A stretch of DNA of 64,000 nt from Clostridia bacterium. Its GTDB lineage: Bacteria; Bacillota; Clostridia; UMGS1810. Positions within the stretch are counted from its first letter, which is position 1; every line of letters begins with the position of its first letter. This document shows, one piece after another, positions 25,430 through 34,029 of the stretch. Where the stretch lies: NCBI GenBank assembly GCA_017481205.1, contig JAFUPN010000009.1:1-64000 (forward strand), written 5' to 3'. The notes beneath the pieces are model-generated. The model worked only from the letters and a program-made list of their open reading frames with translations. It did not search any database and was not told the DNA's origin. The position numbers and the translations under genes are program-made.

Positions 25430-27022
25430 ATGAAAAATCTAAAAAAGCTTACCGCTTTAGGACTGGCAGCATTACTTACTGTTGCTGCAGCAGGATGCGG
25501 CGGTGATGATGAACCCGCAGTGGTGAACAAGGGCACAGGTGAAATTCCTGAAACCCTGACCATTTATTGTGGTATAAGCGGATATGCCACAAAAGCAGGC
25601 GCAAAGGATATGAATGATATGCTTCCTTTCCAGATGATGGAAGAGTTTACCGGCTGTCATGTAGAGTGGATTCACCCTGCAACAGGCTCTGAGGAAGAGA
25701 AATTCAACCTGACCATCGCATCAGGCAATCTGCCCGATATGATGGTTTCCAACTGGAAGGGCGTTCAGGGCGGAGCAAAGATGTATGCCGATGACGGCGT
25801 TATCATCCCATTAAGAGAGCTCATGGAAGAAAACATGCCTAACCTCACTGCATACAATGCGCAAAAGCCCCACGTGGCAAAGCAGTACATAGACGACAGT
25901 GGCGAAGTGTACTATATCCCCTTTATCAGAAAGGATGAACAGCTCAAGGTATACCAGGGTCCCCAGATTCGTCAGGACTGGCTGGAAAAGCTCGGACTCG
26001 AAGCACCCACAACTCCCGACGAGCTCTACAATGTGCTCATGGCATTTAAGACCCAGGACCCCAACGGAAACGGCGAAGCTGATGAAATCCCCATGTCCGG
26101 TGTTAAGTTTGAGAATACATCACAGGCGATAGGTAATCTTCTCTGGATGTTTGGCACAGCAAATGGCTTCTATGTTGAGAACGGTCAGGTTAAATACGGC
26201 GTACAGGAAGACGCCTTTGAAGAAGGTCTCAAATACATAACCAAGCTTTATGCAGATGGTCTTATAGACAAGGACTATCTCCTTAACGACAGAGATAAGA
26301 TGGACAACAAGTTTATGAATGACAAGGTTGGCTTTGTATATTCACTCCAGCCCGGTAACTACTACAAGAATATGAATGACGGCACAAGAAAAGTAACCGG
26401 TATTGCTCATCCAAAGGCAGAGGGAGTTACAAACAACGTATTTGATTCGTCATATACCCAGGACGTAACAGGTATATCAATCGCTGTTACAACTGCAAAC
26501 GAAAATCCCTCAGGAAGTCTTAAGTGGCTTGACAATTTCTACGGCGGCAAGGGTCTGGAAATTATAAACTTCGGTAAAGAGGGCGTAAGCTTTGAATATG
26601 ATGCGCAGGGTAATCCCAAGCTTACCGACTATATCTTCAACAACCCCAACGGCAAGTCTCAGCAGGAAATGAGCGGTCTCAGCCTCGGTACCTATCAGTC
26701 AAACTTCCCTGCACTCCAGCTCTGGAGCTACTATGAGCAGATTCTCAGCCCCTGGGGTAAGGAATCTATAGAAACCTGGGCAGGCTCTGCAGGTACAGAC
26801 GGTGTTGTTCCTCCTCTCAGCTTCACAGAGGAAGAAAACGAAACCATCGCTCAGAACATGTCACAGATTGAAACCTTTGTAAGCGAGAGAATCAACAAGA
26901 TTGTTATCGGAAACGGTTCAATAGACGAGCTTCCCGAAATCCGTGAAAAAATCAAGTCTATGGGAATCGACGAGGTTATTGAAATATACAACAATGCACT
27001 TAAGCGTTATAACGAAAGATAG
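25430..27022 (+). CDS. ABC transporter substrate-binding lipoprotein (LplA-type)
   Basis: Extracellular solute-binding protein of 530 aa. A lipoprotein signal peptide ends in AAAGCGG (lipobox Cys at ~24). The length and motifs (DWLEKLGLEAPTTPDELYNVL, DPNGNGEADEIP with a calcium-loop-like Asp-rich turn) match the large binding proteins used for oligosaccharides, including alginate and glycosaminoglycan disaccharide importers. It is the first gene of the importer operon. AGGAGG precedes the ATG. The presence of lyases downstream suggests unsaturated uronic-acid oligosaccharides as ligand (inference). Confidence 0.94.
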   Translation: MKNLKKLTALGLAALLTVAAAGCGGDDEPAVVNKGTGEIPETLTIYCGISGYATKAGAKDMNDMLPFQMMEEFTGCHVEWIHPATGSEEEKFNLTIASGNLPDMMVSNWKGVQGGAKMYADDGVIIPLRELMEENMPNLTAYNAQKPHVAKQYIDDSGEVYYIPFIRKDEQLKVYQGPQIRQDWLEKLGLEAPTTPDELYNVLMAFKTQDPNGNGEADEIPMSGVKFENTSQAIGNLLWMFGTANGFYVENGQVKYGVQEDAFEEGLKYITKLYADGLIDKDYLLNDRDKMDNKFMNDKVGFVYSLQPGNYYKNMNDGTRKVTGIAHPKAEGVTNNVFDSSYTQDVTGISIAVTTANENPSGSLKWLDNFYGGKGLEIINFGKEGVSFEYDAQGNPKLTDYIFNNPNGKSQQEMSGLSLGTYQSNFPALQLWSYYEQILSPWGKESIETWAGSAGTDGVVPPLSFTEEENETIAQNMSQIETFVSERINKIVIGNGSIDELPEIREKIKSMGIDEVIEIYNNALKRYNER

Positions 27023-27033
27023 GAGCTTGCTTC

Positions 27034-27972
27034 ATGAAATCAAACAATTTGAGTGTTCAGCCGTTGCATAAAAAAAGCCTTTTAAAGCGAATGGCTGAAT
27101 ACAAGCATATCTATATAATACTGCTTCCTACTCTGCTGTACTACCTGATTTTCAAGTACATACCAATGTTTGGAAACGTAATTGCATTTCAGAAATATTC
27201 CATAACCAAGGGAATATTTGAAAGCAGATTTGTGGGAATGAAAAACTTTGTGGATTTTCTCACAAACTATAAGTTCTGGGAATTGCTGCGCAACACCCTC
27301 AGCATAAACTTCTATGATTTGCTGTTCGGCTTCCCGGCACCCATACTCTTAGCACTGCTTCTTAACGAAGTGCGGGTGCTCTGGTTTAAAAAATCTGTTC
27401 AGACCATCACCTACATGCCTCACTTTATCTCAACGGTTGTAGTGTGCAGTCTGATACTGACCTTTGTATCCAGCGACGGTATGATTAACTCCCTCAGGGC
27501 ATTGTTTGGAGCGGAGTCCATATCATTTATGACCGAGCCCAAATACTTCTACACAATCTATGTGGCGTCCGGCATATGGCAGGGCGTGGGCTGGGGAAGT
27601 ATCATTTACATAGCCACAATGTCCTCAATAGACATGGAGCTGTACGAAGCAGCAACCATTGACGGTGCCGGACGCTTCAAACAGGCTCTGTATATCACCC
27701 TTCCCGGCATAAGCGAAACAATTGTAATCCTGCTTATCATGAGAGTCGGTCAGATGCTGAGCTTAGGCTACGAAAAAATTATTCTGCTGTACAACCCCTC
27801 AATATACGAAACCGCCGACGTTATATCCACCTATGTTTACCGCCGCGGTCTTATAGAGGGAGACTACAGCTACTCTGCTGCAGTTGGTATGTTCAACTCG
27901 GTAATCAACTTTATTCTGCTTATGACTGCCAACACCGTGAGCAAAAAGCTCAAGGGCAGCGGCTTGTGGTAA
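27034..27972 (+). CDS. Sugar ABC transporter permease (LplB-like)
   Basis: Integral membrane protein of 312 aa with about six helices. The EAA loop that contacts the ATPase is visible as YEAATIDGAGRFKQALYITLPGI (about 207-229). LplB-type permeases pair with LplC-type permeases and large binding lipoproteins. It starts 12 bp after the binding-protein gene. Confidence 0.95.
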   Translation: MKSNNLSVQPLHKKSLLKRMAEYKHIYIILLPTLLYYLIFKYIPMFGNVIAFQKYSITKGIFESRFVGMKNFVDFLTNYKFWELLRNTLSINFYDLLFGFPAPILLALLLNEVRVLWFKKSVQTITYMPHFISTVVVCSLILTFVSSDGMINSLRALFGAESISFMTEPKYFYTIYVASGIWQGVGWGSIIYIATMSSIDMELYEAATIDGAGRFKQALYITLPGISETIVILLIMRVGQMLSLGYEKIILLYNPSIYETADVISTYVYRRGLIEGDYSYSAAVGMFNSVINFILLMTANTVSKKLKGSGLW

Positions 27973-27987
27973 TGGAGGTGCGATAAA

Positions 27988-28869
27988 ATGGTTTATAAAA
28001 AGACTAAGGGAGAAATAATATTTGATTGCTTCAACTATCTGTTTCTCACTCTTCTGGTAGTTGTTACCCTGTACCCCTGTTACTATGTTTTGGTGGCATC
28101 GGTAAGCAACCCTATTGAAATATTCGCCAGCAACGGTATGCTCCTTTATCCAAAGGGCTTTTCACTGTCATCATATGCCGAGGTTATAAAGAGCGACCAG
28201 ATATGGATTGGCTATAAAAACACAATCATTTACGTTGTATGCGGCGGATTTTTAAGCGTAATGCTCACAGTTACCGCTGCATTCGGTCTTACAAGAAAAG
28301 GTCTCCCCGGAAAAAATCTCATTATGTTCCTCATAATGTTTACCATGTATTTTTCCGGCGGTCTTATTCCTACATACCTGGTGGTTAAGGCTGTGGGACT
28401 TCTCAACAGTCCTCTGGCAATGATTATTGTAAATGCGGTTACAACCTACAACCTGATAATTACAATATCCTATTTCCGCAATATGCCGGATACCTTGGAG
28501 GAAGCGGCAAAGATAGACGGTGCAGGAGATTATACAGTGCTGTTCCGCATAATGCTTCCTCTGGCAAAGCCTATTATAGCAGTTATTTCGCTGTACTACA
28601 TGGTTGCTATATGGAACAACTTTATGACAGCGCTGATTTACCTCAGCGACAGAAAGTACTTCCCTCTGCAGATGATTCTGAGAGAAATACTCATTCAGAA
28701 TAATACAGACTCTGTCGCGGCAAGCGGTACTGCAGATGATGCTCAGGCATATGCCGAGAATCTTAAATTTGCAATAATCGTTGTATCCACACTGCCCATA
28801 CTGTGTGTATACCCATTTATTCAGAAATATTTTGTAAAAGGTGTTATGATTGGCGCAATCAAGGGCTGA
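27988..28869 (+). CDS. Carbohydrate ABC transporter permease (LplC-like)
   Basis: Second permease (293 aa, about six membrane helices) with the EAA loop EEAAKIDGAGDYTVLFRIMLPL (about 171-192). It forms a heterodimer with the preceding permease. No ATP-binding subunit gene is found in this operon; as in Bacillus, a shared MsmX-type ATPase encoded elsewhere is probably used. GGAGG lies 8 bp before the ATG. Confidence 0.95.
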   Translation: MVYKKTKGEIIFDCFNYLFLTLLVVVTLYPCYYVLVASVSNPIEIFASNGMLLYPKGFSLSSYAEVIKSDQIWIGYKNTIIYVVCGGFLSVMLTVTAAFGLTRKGLPGKNLIMFLIMFTMYFSGGLIPTYLVVKAVGLLNSPLAMIIVNAVTTYNLIITISYFRNMPDTLEEAAKIDGAGDYTVLFRIMLPLAKPIIAVISLYYMVAIWNNFMTALIYLSDRKYFPLQMILREILIQNNTDSVAASGTADDAQAYAENLKFAIIVVSTLPILCVYPFIQKYFVKGVMIGAIKG

Positions 28870-28885
28870 TAAGGAGGGACAGAAT

Positions 28886-29920
28886 ATGGAAAATATACCC
28901 GTTTACTGGAAATCCGGTGTTGACGACGCGATTGAAATGCTGAAAAACGTAAAACGCGGCAAGGTGACAGCCGAGATCCGCTCAGCAGGCGGCAGACCTG
29001 TACAGCTCCTTGTGTATGGAGATAAAAATGAGCTGAACAGAACCGCAAACCTCAGCTGTGCTCTCGGAGCAGGAGACAAAAGCTGCTACGCAGACAAATC
29101 AAAGCCGGACTACAAACCAACAATTCTCATAGTAGGCTGTGTACACGGCGGCGAATTTGAGGGGACAGTGGCATTGCTTAACCTTATAAGCCTGCTGGAA
29201 ACAGGAGCAGACCTTAAGGGCGAGGCAAACGAATTTTTATCAAAATCGGCAGAGAGGGTAAATATACTCATTATCCCCTGCCTCAACCCCGACGGGAGAA
29301 GCAGAATTGACTTTCCGTCATTTGTGGGCAAGACCTTTGAGGATTTGCGCTATTACAACCAGGGAACCTGGAAGGACGGCACGCTGTGCGGTTGGCCCGA
29401 GTGCAAAAAAATACATCCCATGAAAGGACACTGTGAGTTTTTGGGTGCATACTTCAACGACGACGGCGTTAATATTATGCACGACGATTTTTTCGGCAGG
29501 AAAGCCAACGAAACCCAATTTTTGTTTGACACAGTGGATATGTACTCGCCTGATTATACAATCCTTCTTCACGGCGGTACAAACACTGTAAACTGCATAC
29601 TCAAGCCTTCATACGCGCCGGACGCGGTGAAGGAGGATGTGACGGAGCTGGAGAATGCCATGATGGCTCACTGCGAAAGTAAAAATCTGGCATACCATGT
29701 AACCCCCATGGACAGAGGCGAAAATAAGCCTACACCCTGCTCCTTTAACCTGACCTCCGCTCTGTATCACTTCAGCGGAGAGCCCTGTGTAACCTACGAG
29801 AGCAATCAGGGTCTTACAAACTGCAGCAGCCCTGCAATGACCCATGACGAAATCTACAGGGCGCATATGATTTTGTTTGAAGAAGCAATAAAACATATTG
29901 AAAAGAAGGAGGAAAGCTAA
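28886..29920 (+). CDS. M14-family zinc metallopeptidase
   Basis: Protein of 344 aa without a signal peptide. The zinc and catalytic set of M14 carboxypeptidases is visible: HGGEFEG (His..Glu, about 89-92), NPDGRSR (substrate-binding Arg region), LLHGG (third zinc ligand) and TYESNQG (catalytic Glu). In this setting it could cleave an amide-linked peptide or amino-acid group from glycan fragments, or it may be an amidohydrolase of the succinylglutamate desuccinylase type. I start at the ATG at 28886, which has AAGGAGG upstream; the longer version overlaps the permease gene. Confidence 0.85.
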   Translation: MENIPVYWKSGVDDAIEMLKNVKRGKVTAEIRSAGGRPVQLLVYGDKNELNRTANLSCALGAGDKSCYADKSKPDYKPTILIVGCVHGGEFEGTVALLNLISLLETGADLKGEANEFLSKSAERVNILIIPCLNPDGRSRIDFPSFVGKTFEDLRYYNQGTWKDGTLCGWPECKKIHPMKGHCEFLGAYFNDDGVNIMHDDFFGRKANETQFLFDTVDMYSPDYTILLHGGTNTVNCILKPSYAPDAVKEDVTELENAMMAHCESKNLAYHVTPMDRGENKPTPCSFNLTSALYHFSGEPCVTYESNQGLTNCSSPAMTHDEIYRAHMILFEEAIKHIEKKEES

Positions 29921-29924
29921 GTAT

Positions 29925-32900
29925 ATGAAAAGAAATTTTGCAAAGCCTCTCATATCCTTTGTACTCTGCATAGCAATGCTTGTGGGCACAATGCTCCCGG
30001 CGGGTGCGGCATGGGACGGATATAAAGCAGAGGAAACTGGCGAAGAAACAAAAATGCTGGTTAATGTATCCAATGTTGCGACCATATTTAACGCAGGAGG
30101 AATCCCCTCTACCAAATATGTGAAAAACGGCAAATATGCGGCACACTGGAAAAACCATACAAAGACCACCACCCTCAATTTTACCAAGGTAACAAGAGAC
30201 TGGTCAGACTGCAACACAATATGCTTTGATATCTATTCGGAAAAGGCAACCGGAGCAAATCTTGTGTTTATGGTATATGCCGACTATGTGCCCACCCCCG
30301 GCAAGACTATATCTTATCTGAGATATGACCTCAAGCTCAATTTTGAGGGCTGGAAGCATTTTGAGGCACCTACCTCGGAATTTACAAACGGTAACTATGC
30401 CGACTGGGCAAAGATAAATGAGCTTAAGTTTATAGCAAGCGGCTGGGGATGTACTCCTAATCCCGAATCAAGCATTTATGTAAGCTCCGTTTACGGACTC
30501 TACGGCGAACAGGAAGAGGAGGAATCTGATGTGATCAGCATGGATATCCCCGAGGAAAGTCAGAAAAAGGTTTTTGAAACTCTTGCAGGCTCAACCGCTG
30601 TCATGAATTTTGCTGACAATATGGCAGTAGACGGCAAGCTGCAGCCTGTTTCACCTGCCGACAGAATTACCACCTGGGACGGTGTGAGCGTTGCTCCCGT
30701 AAGCTTTTTTGAAAACGTACTGGGCGCAAAGTCAACTGCATCCGGCGATGAGGTTACCCTTACTCTTAATTCAAAAAGTGTTAAGCTGAAGGGTGGTTCT
30801 TCAAGCTGTGCATCCGGCGATCTTGGCGCTACAGTCAAGGTAAGCGACGGTGTGTTCTATCTGCCTCTTGCATCTACCCTTAAGGCACTGGGCAAGAGTG
30901 CAACAGAGGTTGAGGAGCTTGTTATTATCGGCTCCGACGAAAGTGCGGCAAATATAGCAAAGAGCAAGACTATAGTAAAAAATCTTAAAACCATGCTCTG
31001 TGCAAAGAAGTTTACCACCGATAATATAAAGAAATCCGACTGGAAGGCACTTAAGGACAACTGGAGAAAATATCTCACCGGTGATGATAAGAAGGACCTT
31101 AACGACCCGGAAATAGCGGCAAAGATTAAATCTGTTGAGTCCTCCTGCGAGACATCACTGCGCAATATGAACAAGGATACCGAAATCCTTGCACTCTTCG
31201 GTACAAAACCTGTTGAGACAACATCCAATATGACAACCCAGTTTAACTATCTGTACAAGATGGCAGAAGCCTACGGCACCTGGGGCAGTAAATATTATAA
31301 GGATGCCGGTCTTAAGAAAGACATTATATTCACTCTCGACTGGCTGTACGAAAACCTCTACGGTCAGGACGAAATCGACGGCAAGGGCTGGAGAGACACC
31401 TCCGGCTACAACTGGTGGGACTGGTACTGCGGCTCGGCTAAGCCTCTCTGTGACACACTTATGATTATGGAGAACGACCTTTCTCCCGCAAAGATTAAGC
31501 AGTATCTTTCACTTTATGACCATTTGAGATTGAAGATGCGTACAAACATGACACCCGATAATGCGGCAAGCCGTGTATACACAGGTACAGCATCTGCGGC
31601 TCTTGAGGAAGACCTTGACCGTATGGCAAATATGATTAACGACTACAACCTGCTTCTGGTACCTGTAGAATCAGGCAACGGTACTCAGGAGGACGGTCTG
31701 TACAAGACTCACGGTTACTTTGCATATTCATCTGCCTACGGCACAAGCTCACTTCTTGACAGACTCACCAAGGTACAGTCAATCCTCGGCGGAACAGCCT
31801 TTGACTTTGCCACACCGTACAAATATGCTTCTTGCACATGGATGTATGAGACCTTCGGCCCTATTATGTACAACGGTAATATGACCAATGCTCAGTCCGG
31901 CAGAAGTAAGGGTGAGGAACCCGGCTTTACAAGATATGCTATTGGCGCAATGCTCGACTTTATCGGAGTATTCGGTATGGACGACGATATACGCCTTAAG
32001 CAGTTTATCCGCAGAAATGTTACGGAAGCCAACAAAAAGACAATTGAGAGCGGTCTTGAGATAGATCAGTTTATAAAGCTTCGTGAGGTTATGGCAGACA
32101 CAACAATTCCGGATGAGCCATACTACAGAAACAAGATTTATTACACAGGCGATATGGTGGCACATCAGAGAGACGATTTCGGCTTTGCTCTGTCTATGTC
32201 ATCTACAAGAATTGCCCCCTGGGAGAGTATCAACGGTGTTAACCTCTCCGGTTGGTACCAGAGCGACGGTATGCTCTATACATATATTGATACAGACCCC
32301 ACAGCCTACGGTTCAAACTACTGGAAAAATGCAAACCCCTATCATATGCCCGGCACAACGGTAGATACCCAGGAGCGAATTGCAACCAGTATCAGGAACA
32401 CCGCAGAGGTTCTCACAAAGCAGGATTTTGCCGGTGCAGCAGGCTTTGATGAGCTCTACGGCACAGCGGCTATGCAGCTTCAGGCATACAGCAATGACAA
32501 CAAAAATGCTGTTCTCTCCACAGAGGAACACGGCGGTGATGCTCCTTATCATCAGAGCTCACTTATGGCAAAGAAAGCATGGTTCATGTTTGACGACGAG
32601 GTTGTTGCTCTTGGCTCCGATATCAATGCCAACGACGGCTTCGAGGTTCAGACAGTTATAGAAAACAGAAAGCTTGCCAAGTCAGAAAAGAAGGTAACTG
32701 TTGCAGAAAATGCAAATTCCTCTGCACCTTATGAAATCAAATCAGTAAAATCCAACTCCGACGACGGTAATGTGGTAGAAAACACCCTTGACGGTAACTA
32801 TGACACACGTTGGTCTGCAGAGGGCAACTCACATGCAATCTATGAGCTGGAGGAGGCATTGCCAATCGGTTATGTTGGTATTGCTCAGTACGGCGGCATA

Positions 32901-33776
32901 GACGGCAAGCAGGCAATATTTGAGCTTCAGGTTTCAAATGACGGTGAAAACTGGACAGAAATCTGGGCAGGCAAGGCAAGCGGTAAGACAGCTTCCATGG
33001 AGCCCTATGATATGAAGGGCACTGTTGCAAAATATGTTAAGTACAACGGCCACGGCAGAACAAACTCTCAGTGGAACAGTATAACAGAAATAAAGATTTA
33101 TCCTCCTCAGGCAGACGGTTCGATGCCTGTTGACGGCGCAGTAAGCGACGACAAGATATATGGCAGTGAAAAAATCACTGTGGACGGAACAGTTCTTGAA
33201 AAGGCTTCAACCTACAGAAAGAGCTTTGACAACCCCTCATGGATTCACATTGAGGATATGGCAGGCTACTGGCTGCCAAAGGGCGGCAAGCTCGAGATGG
33301 ATAAGGTTGTAAAGACCAGCAGCTTCCTTGAAATGTGGCTCAGCCACGGAGTATCTCCCGCAAAGGGTACATACGAATATGTTGTACTGCCAAAGAAGAC
33401 AGCAGATGAAACAGCGGCATATTCAAAGAATCCTGATGTAGAGATTCTCTCAAATACCGATAAGCTCCAATCTGTTAAGGAAAAGAATCTTGGCTTAACC
33501 GGTATTGTATTCTGGGAGGGCGGCACTCTCGGCGATATCACTGCTACAATGCCCTGTATCGTAATGGCAGGTAATAGCGGCGATACATATCAGGTAACAG
33601 TTGCCGACCCCACACAGCTTCTTGAATCGGGAAGTCTCACCATCAAGGGCAAGTATGAGGTGGTAGAGGCAGACGAAAGGCTGAAGGTTGCAACCGAGGG
33701 CGAAAACACGGTTGTAACAATCGACTTTGACGGCTCAAAGGGCAGAACACTTCCTCTTAAGCTGGCAAAGAAATAA
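29925..33776 (+). CDS. Secreted PL8-family polysaccharide lyase with inserted F5/8-type domain
   Basis: Protein of 1283 aa with signal peptide (~1-26). Order: a heparinase-type carbohydrate-binding domain (to ~195), a copper-amine-oxidase-N-like segment (~210-340), the PL8 alpha/alpha-toroid (~370-720; NWWDW at 496-500), then the PL8 beta-domain (GWYQSDGMLY; MPGTTVDTQER). The beta domain is interrupted at ~928-1062 by an F5/8C/CBM32-like domain (DGNYDTRWSAEG; LQVSNDGENWTEIW). His596 and Tyr605 match the PL8 catalytic His/Tyr, nine residues apart; the expected catalytic Asn appears to be Ser549 (AASRVY). PL8 enzymes beta-eliminate hyaluronan, chondroitin or xanthan. AAGGAGG precedes the ATG at 29925. 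Confidence 0.9.
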   Translation: MKRNFAKPLISFVLCIAMLVGTMLPAGAAWDGYKAEETGEETKMLVNVSNVATIFNAGGIPSTKYVKNGKYAAHWKNHTKTTTLNFTKVTRDWSDCNTICFDIYSEKATGANLVFMVYADYVPTPGKTISYLRYDLKLNFEGWKHFEAPTSEFTNGNYADWAKINELKFIASGWGCTPNPESSIYVSSVYGLYGEQEEEESDVISMDIPEESQKKVFETLAGSTAVMNFADNMAVDGKLQPVSPADRITTWDGVSVAPVSFFENVLGAKSTASGDEVTLTLNSKSVKLKGGSSSCASGDLGATVKVSDGVFYLPLASTLKALGKSATEVEELVIIGSDESAANIAKSKTIVKNLKTMLCAKKFTTDNIKKSDWKALKDNWRKYLTGDDKKDLNDPEIAAKIKSVESSCETSLRNMNKDTEILALFGTKPVETTSNMTTQFNYLYKMAEAYGTWGSKYYKDAGLKKDIIFTLDWLYENLYGQDEIDGKGWRDTSGYNWWDWYCGSAKPLCDTLMIMENDLSPAKIKQYLSLYDHLRLKMRTNMTPDNAASRVYTGTASAALEEDLDRMANMINDYNLLLVPVESGNGTQEDGLYKTHGYFAYSSAYGTSSLLDRLTKVQSILGGTAFDFATPYKYASCTWMYETFGPIMYNGNMTNAQSGRSKGEEPGFTRYAIGAMLDFIGVFGMDDDIRLKQFIRRNVTEANKKTIESGLEIDQFIKLREVMADTTIPDEPYYRNKIYYTGDMVAHQRDDFGFALSMSSTRIAPWESINGVNLSGWYQSDGMLYTYIDTDPTAYGSNYWKNANPYHMPGTTVDTQERIATSIRNTAEVLTKQDFAGAAGFDELYGTAAMQLQAYSNDNKNAVLSTEEHGGDAPYHQSSLMAKKAWFMFDDEVVALGSDINANDGFEVQTVIENRKLAKSEKKVTVAENANSSAPYEIKSVKSNSDDGNVVENTLDGNYDTRWSAEGNSHAIYELEEALPIGYVGIAQYGGIDGKQAIFELQVSNDGENWTEIWAGKASGKTASMEPYDMKGTVAKYVKYNGHGRTNSQWNSITEIKIYPPQADGSMPVDGAVSDDKIYGSEKITVDGTVLEKASTYRKSFDNPSWIHIEDMAGYWLPKGGKLEMDKVVKTSSFLEMWLSHGVSPAKGTYEYVVLPKKTADETAAYSKNPDVEILSNTDKLQSVKEKNLGLTGIVFWEGGTLGDITATMPCIVMAGNSGDTYQVTVADPTQLLESGSLTIKGKYEVVEADERLKVATEGENTVVTIDFDGSKGRTLPLKLAKK

Positions 33777-33784
33777 TGAAAGTA

Positions 33785-33992
33785 CAATGAATTGCCCCTT
33801 GTGGCATGAATTGAAACCTTGCGGTTTCATGAATTGTGCACTGCGTGCACATGAATTGCACTTTCAGTGCATTAATGATGTTTTTCGCCATAAGCGAAAA
33901 ACTACCATAATGTTTGCATAGCAAACAATTCATGGAGCGAAGCGAGAATTCATGACAGCTTGTTGTCAATTCATGCCTCATGCAATTCATCC
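33785..33992. repeat. Array of short hairpins separated by ATGAATTG / AATTCATG spacers
   Basis: At least eight small inverted repeats (for example CCCCTTGTGG, GAAACCTTGCGGTTTC, TGCACTGCGTGCA, TTTTTCGCCATAAGCGAAAAA, GTTTGCATAGCAAAC) alternate with the octamer ATGAATTG on the left half and its reverse form AATTCATG on the right half. The whole array fills the gap between the first lyase and the next gene. No promoter or coding sequence is evident. Confidence 0.85.
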
Positions 33993-34029
33993 TAATATCC
34001 AATATATTATATAGAAAGGAAAATTTTAA

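Noticed and set aside
33785-33992. Possible CRISPR array
   Set aside because: The repeated unit is only 8 bases, it inverts halfway, the intervening sequences are hairpins of variable length, and there are no cas genes.
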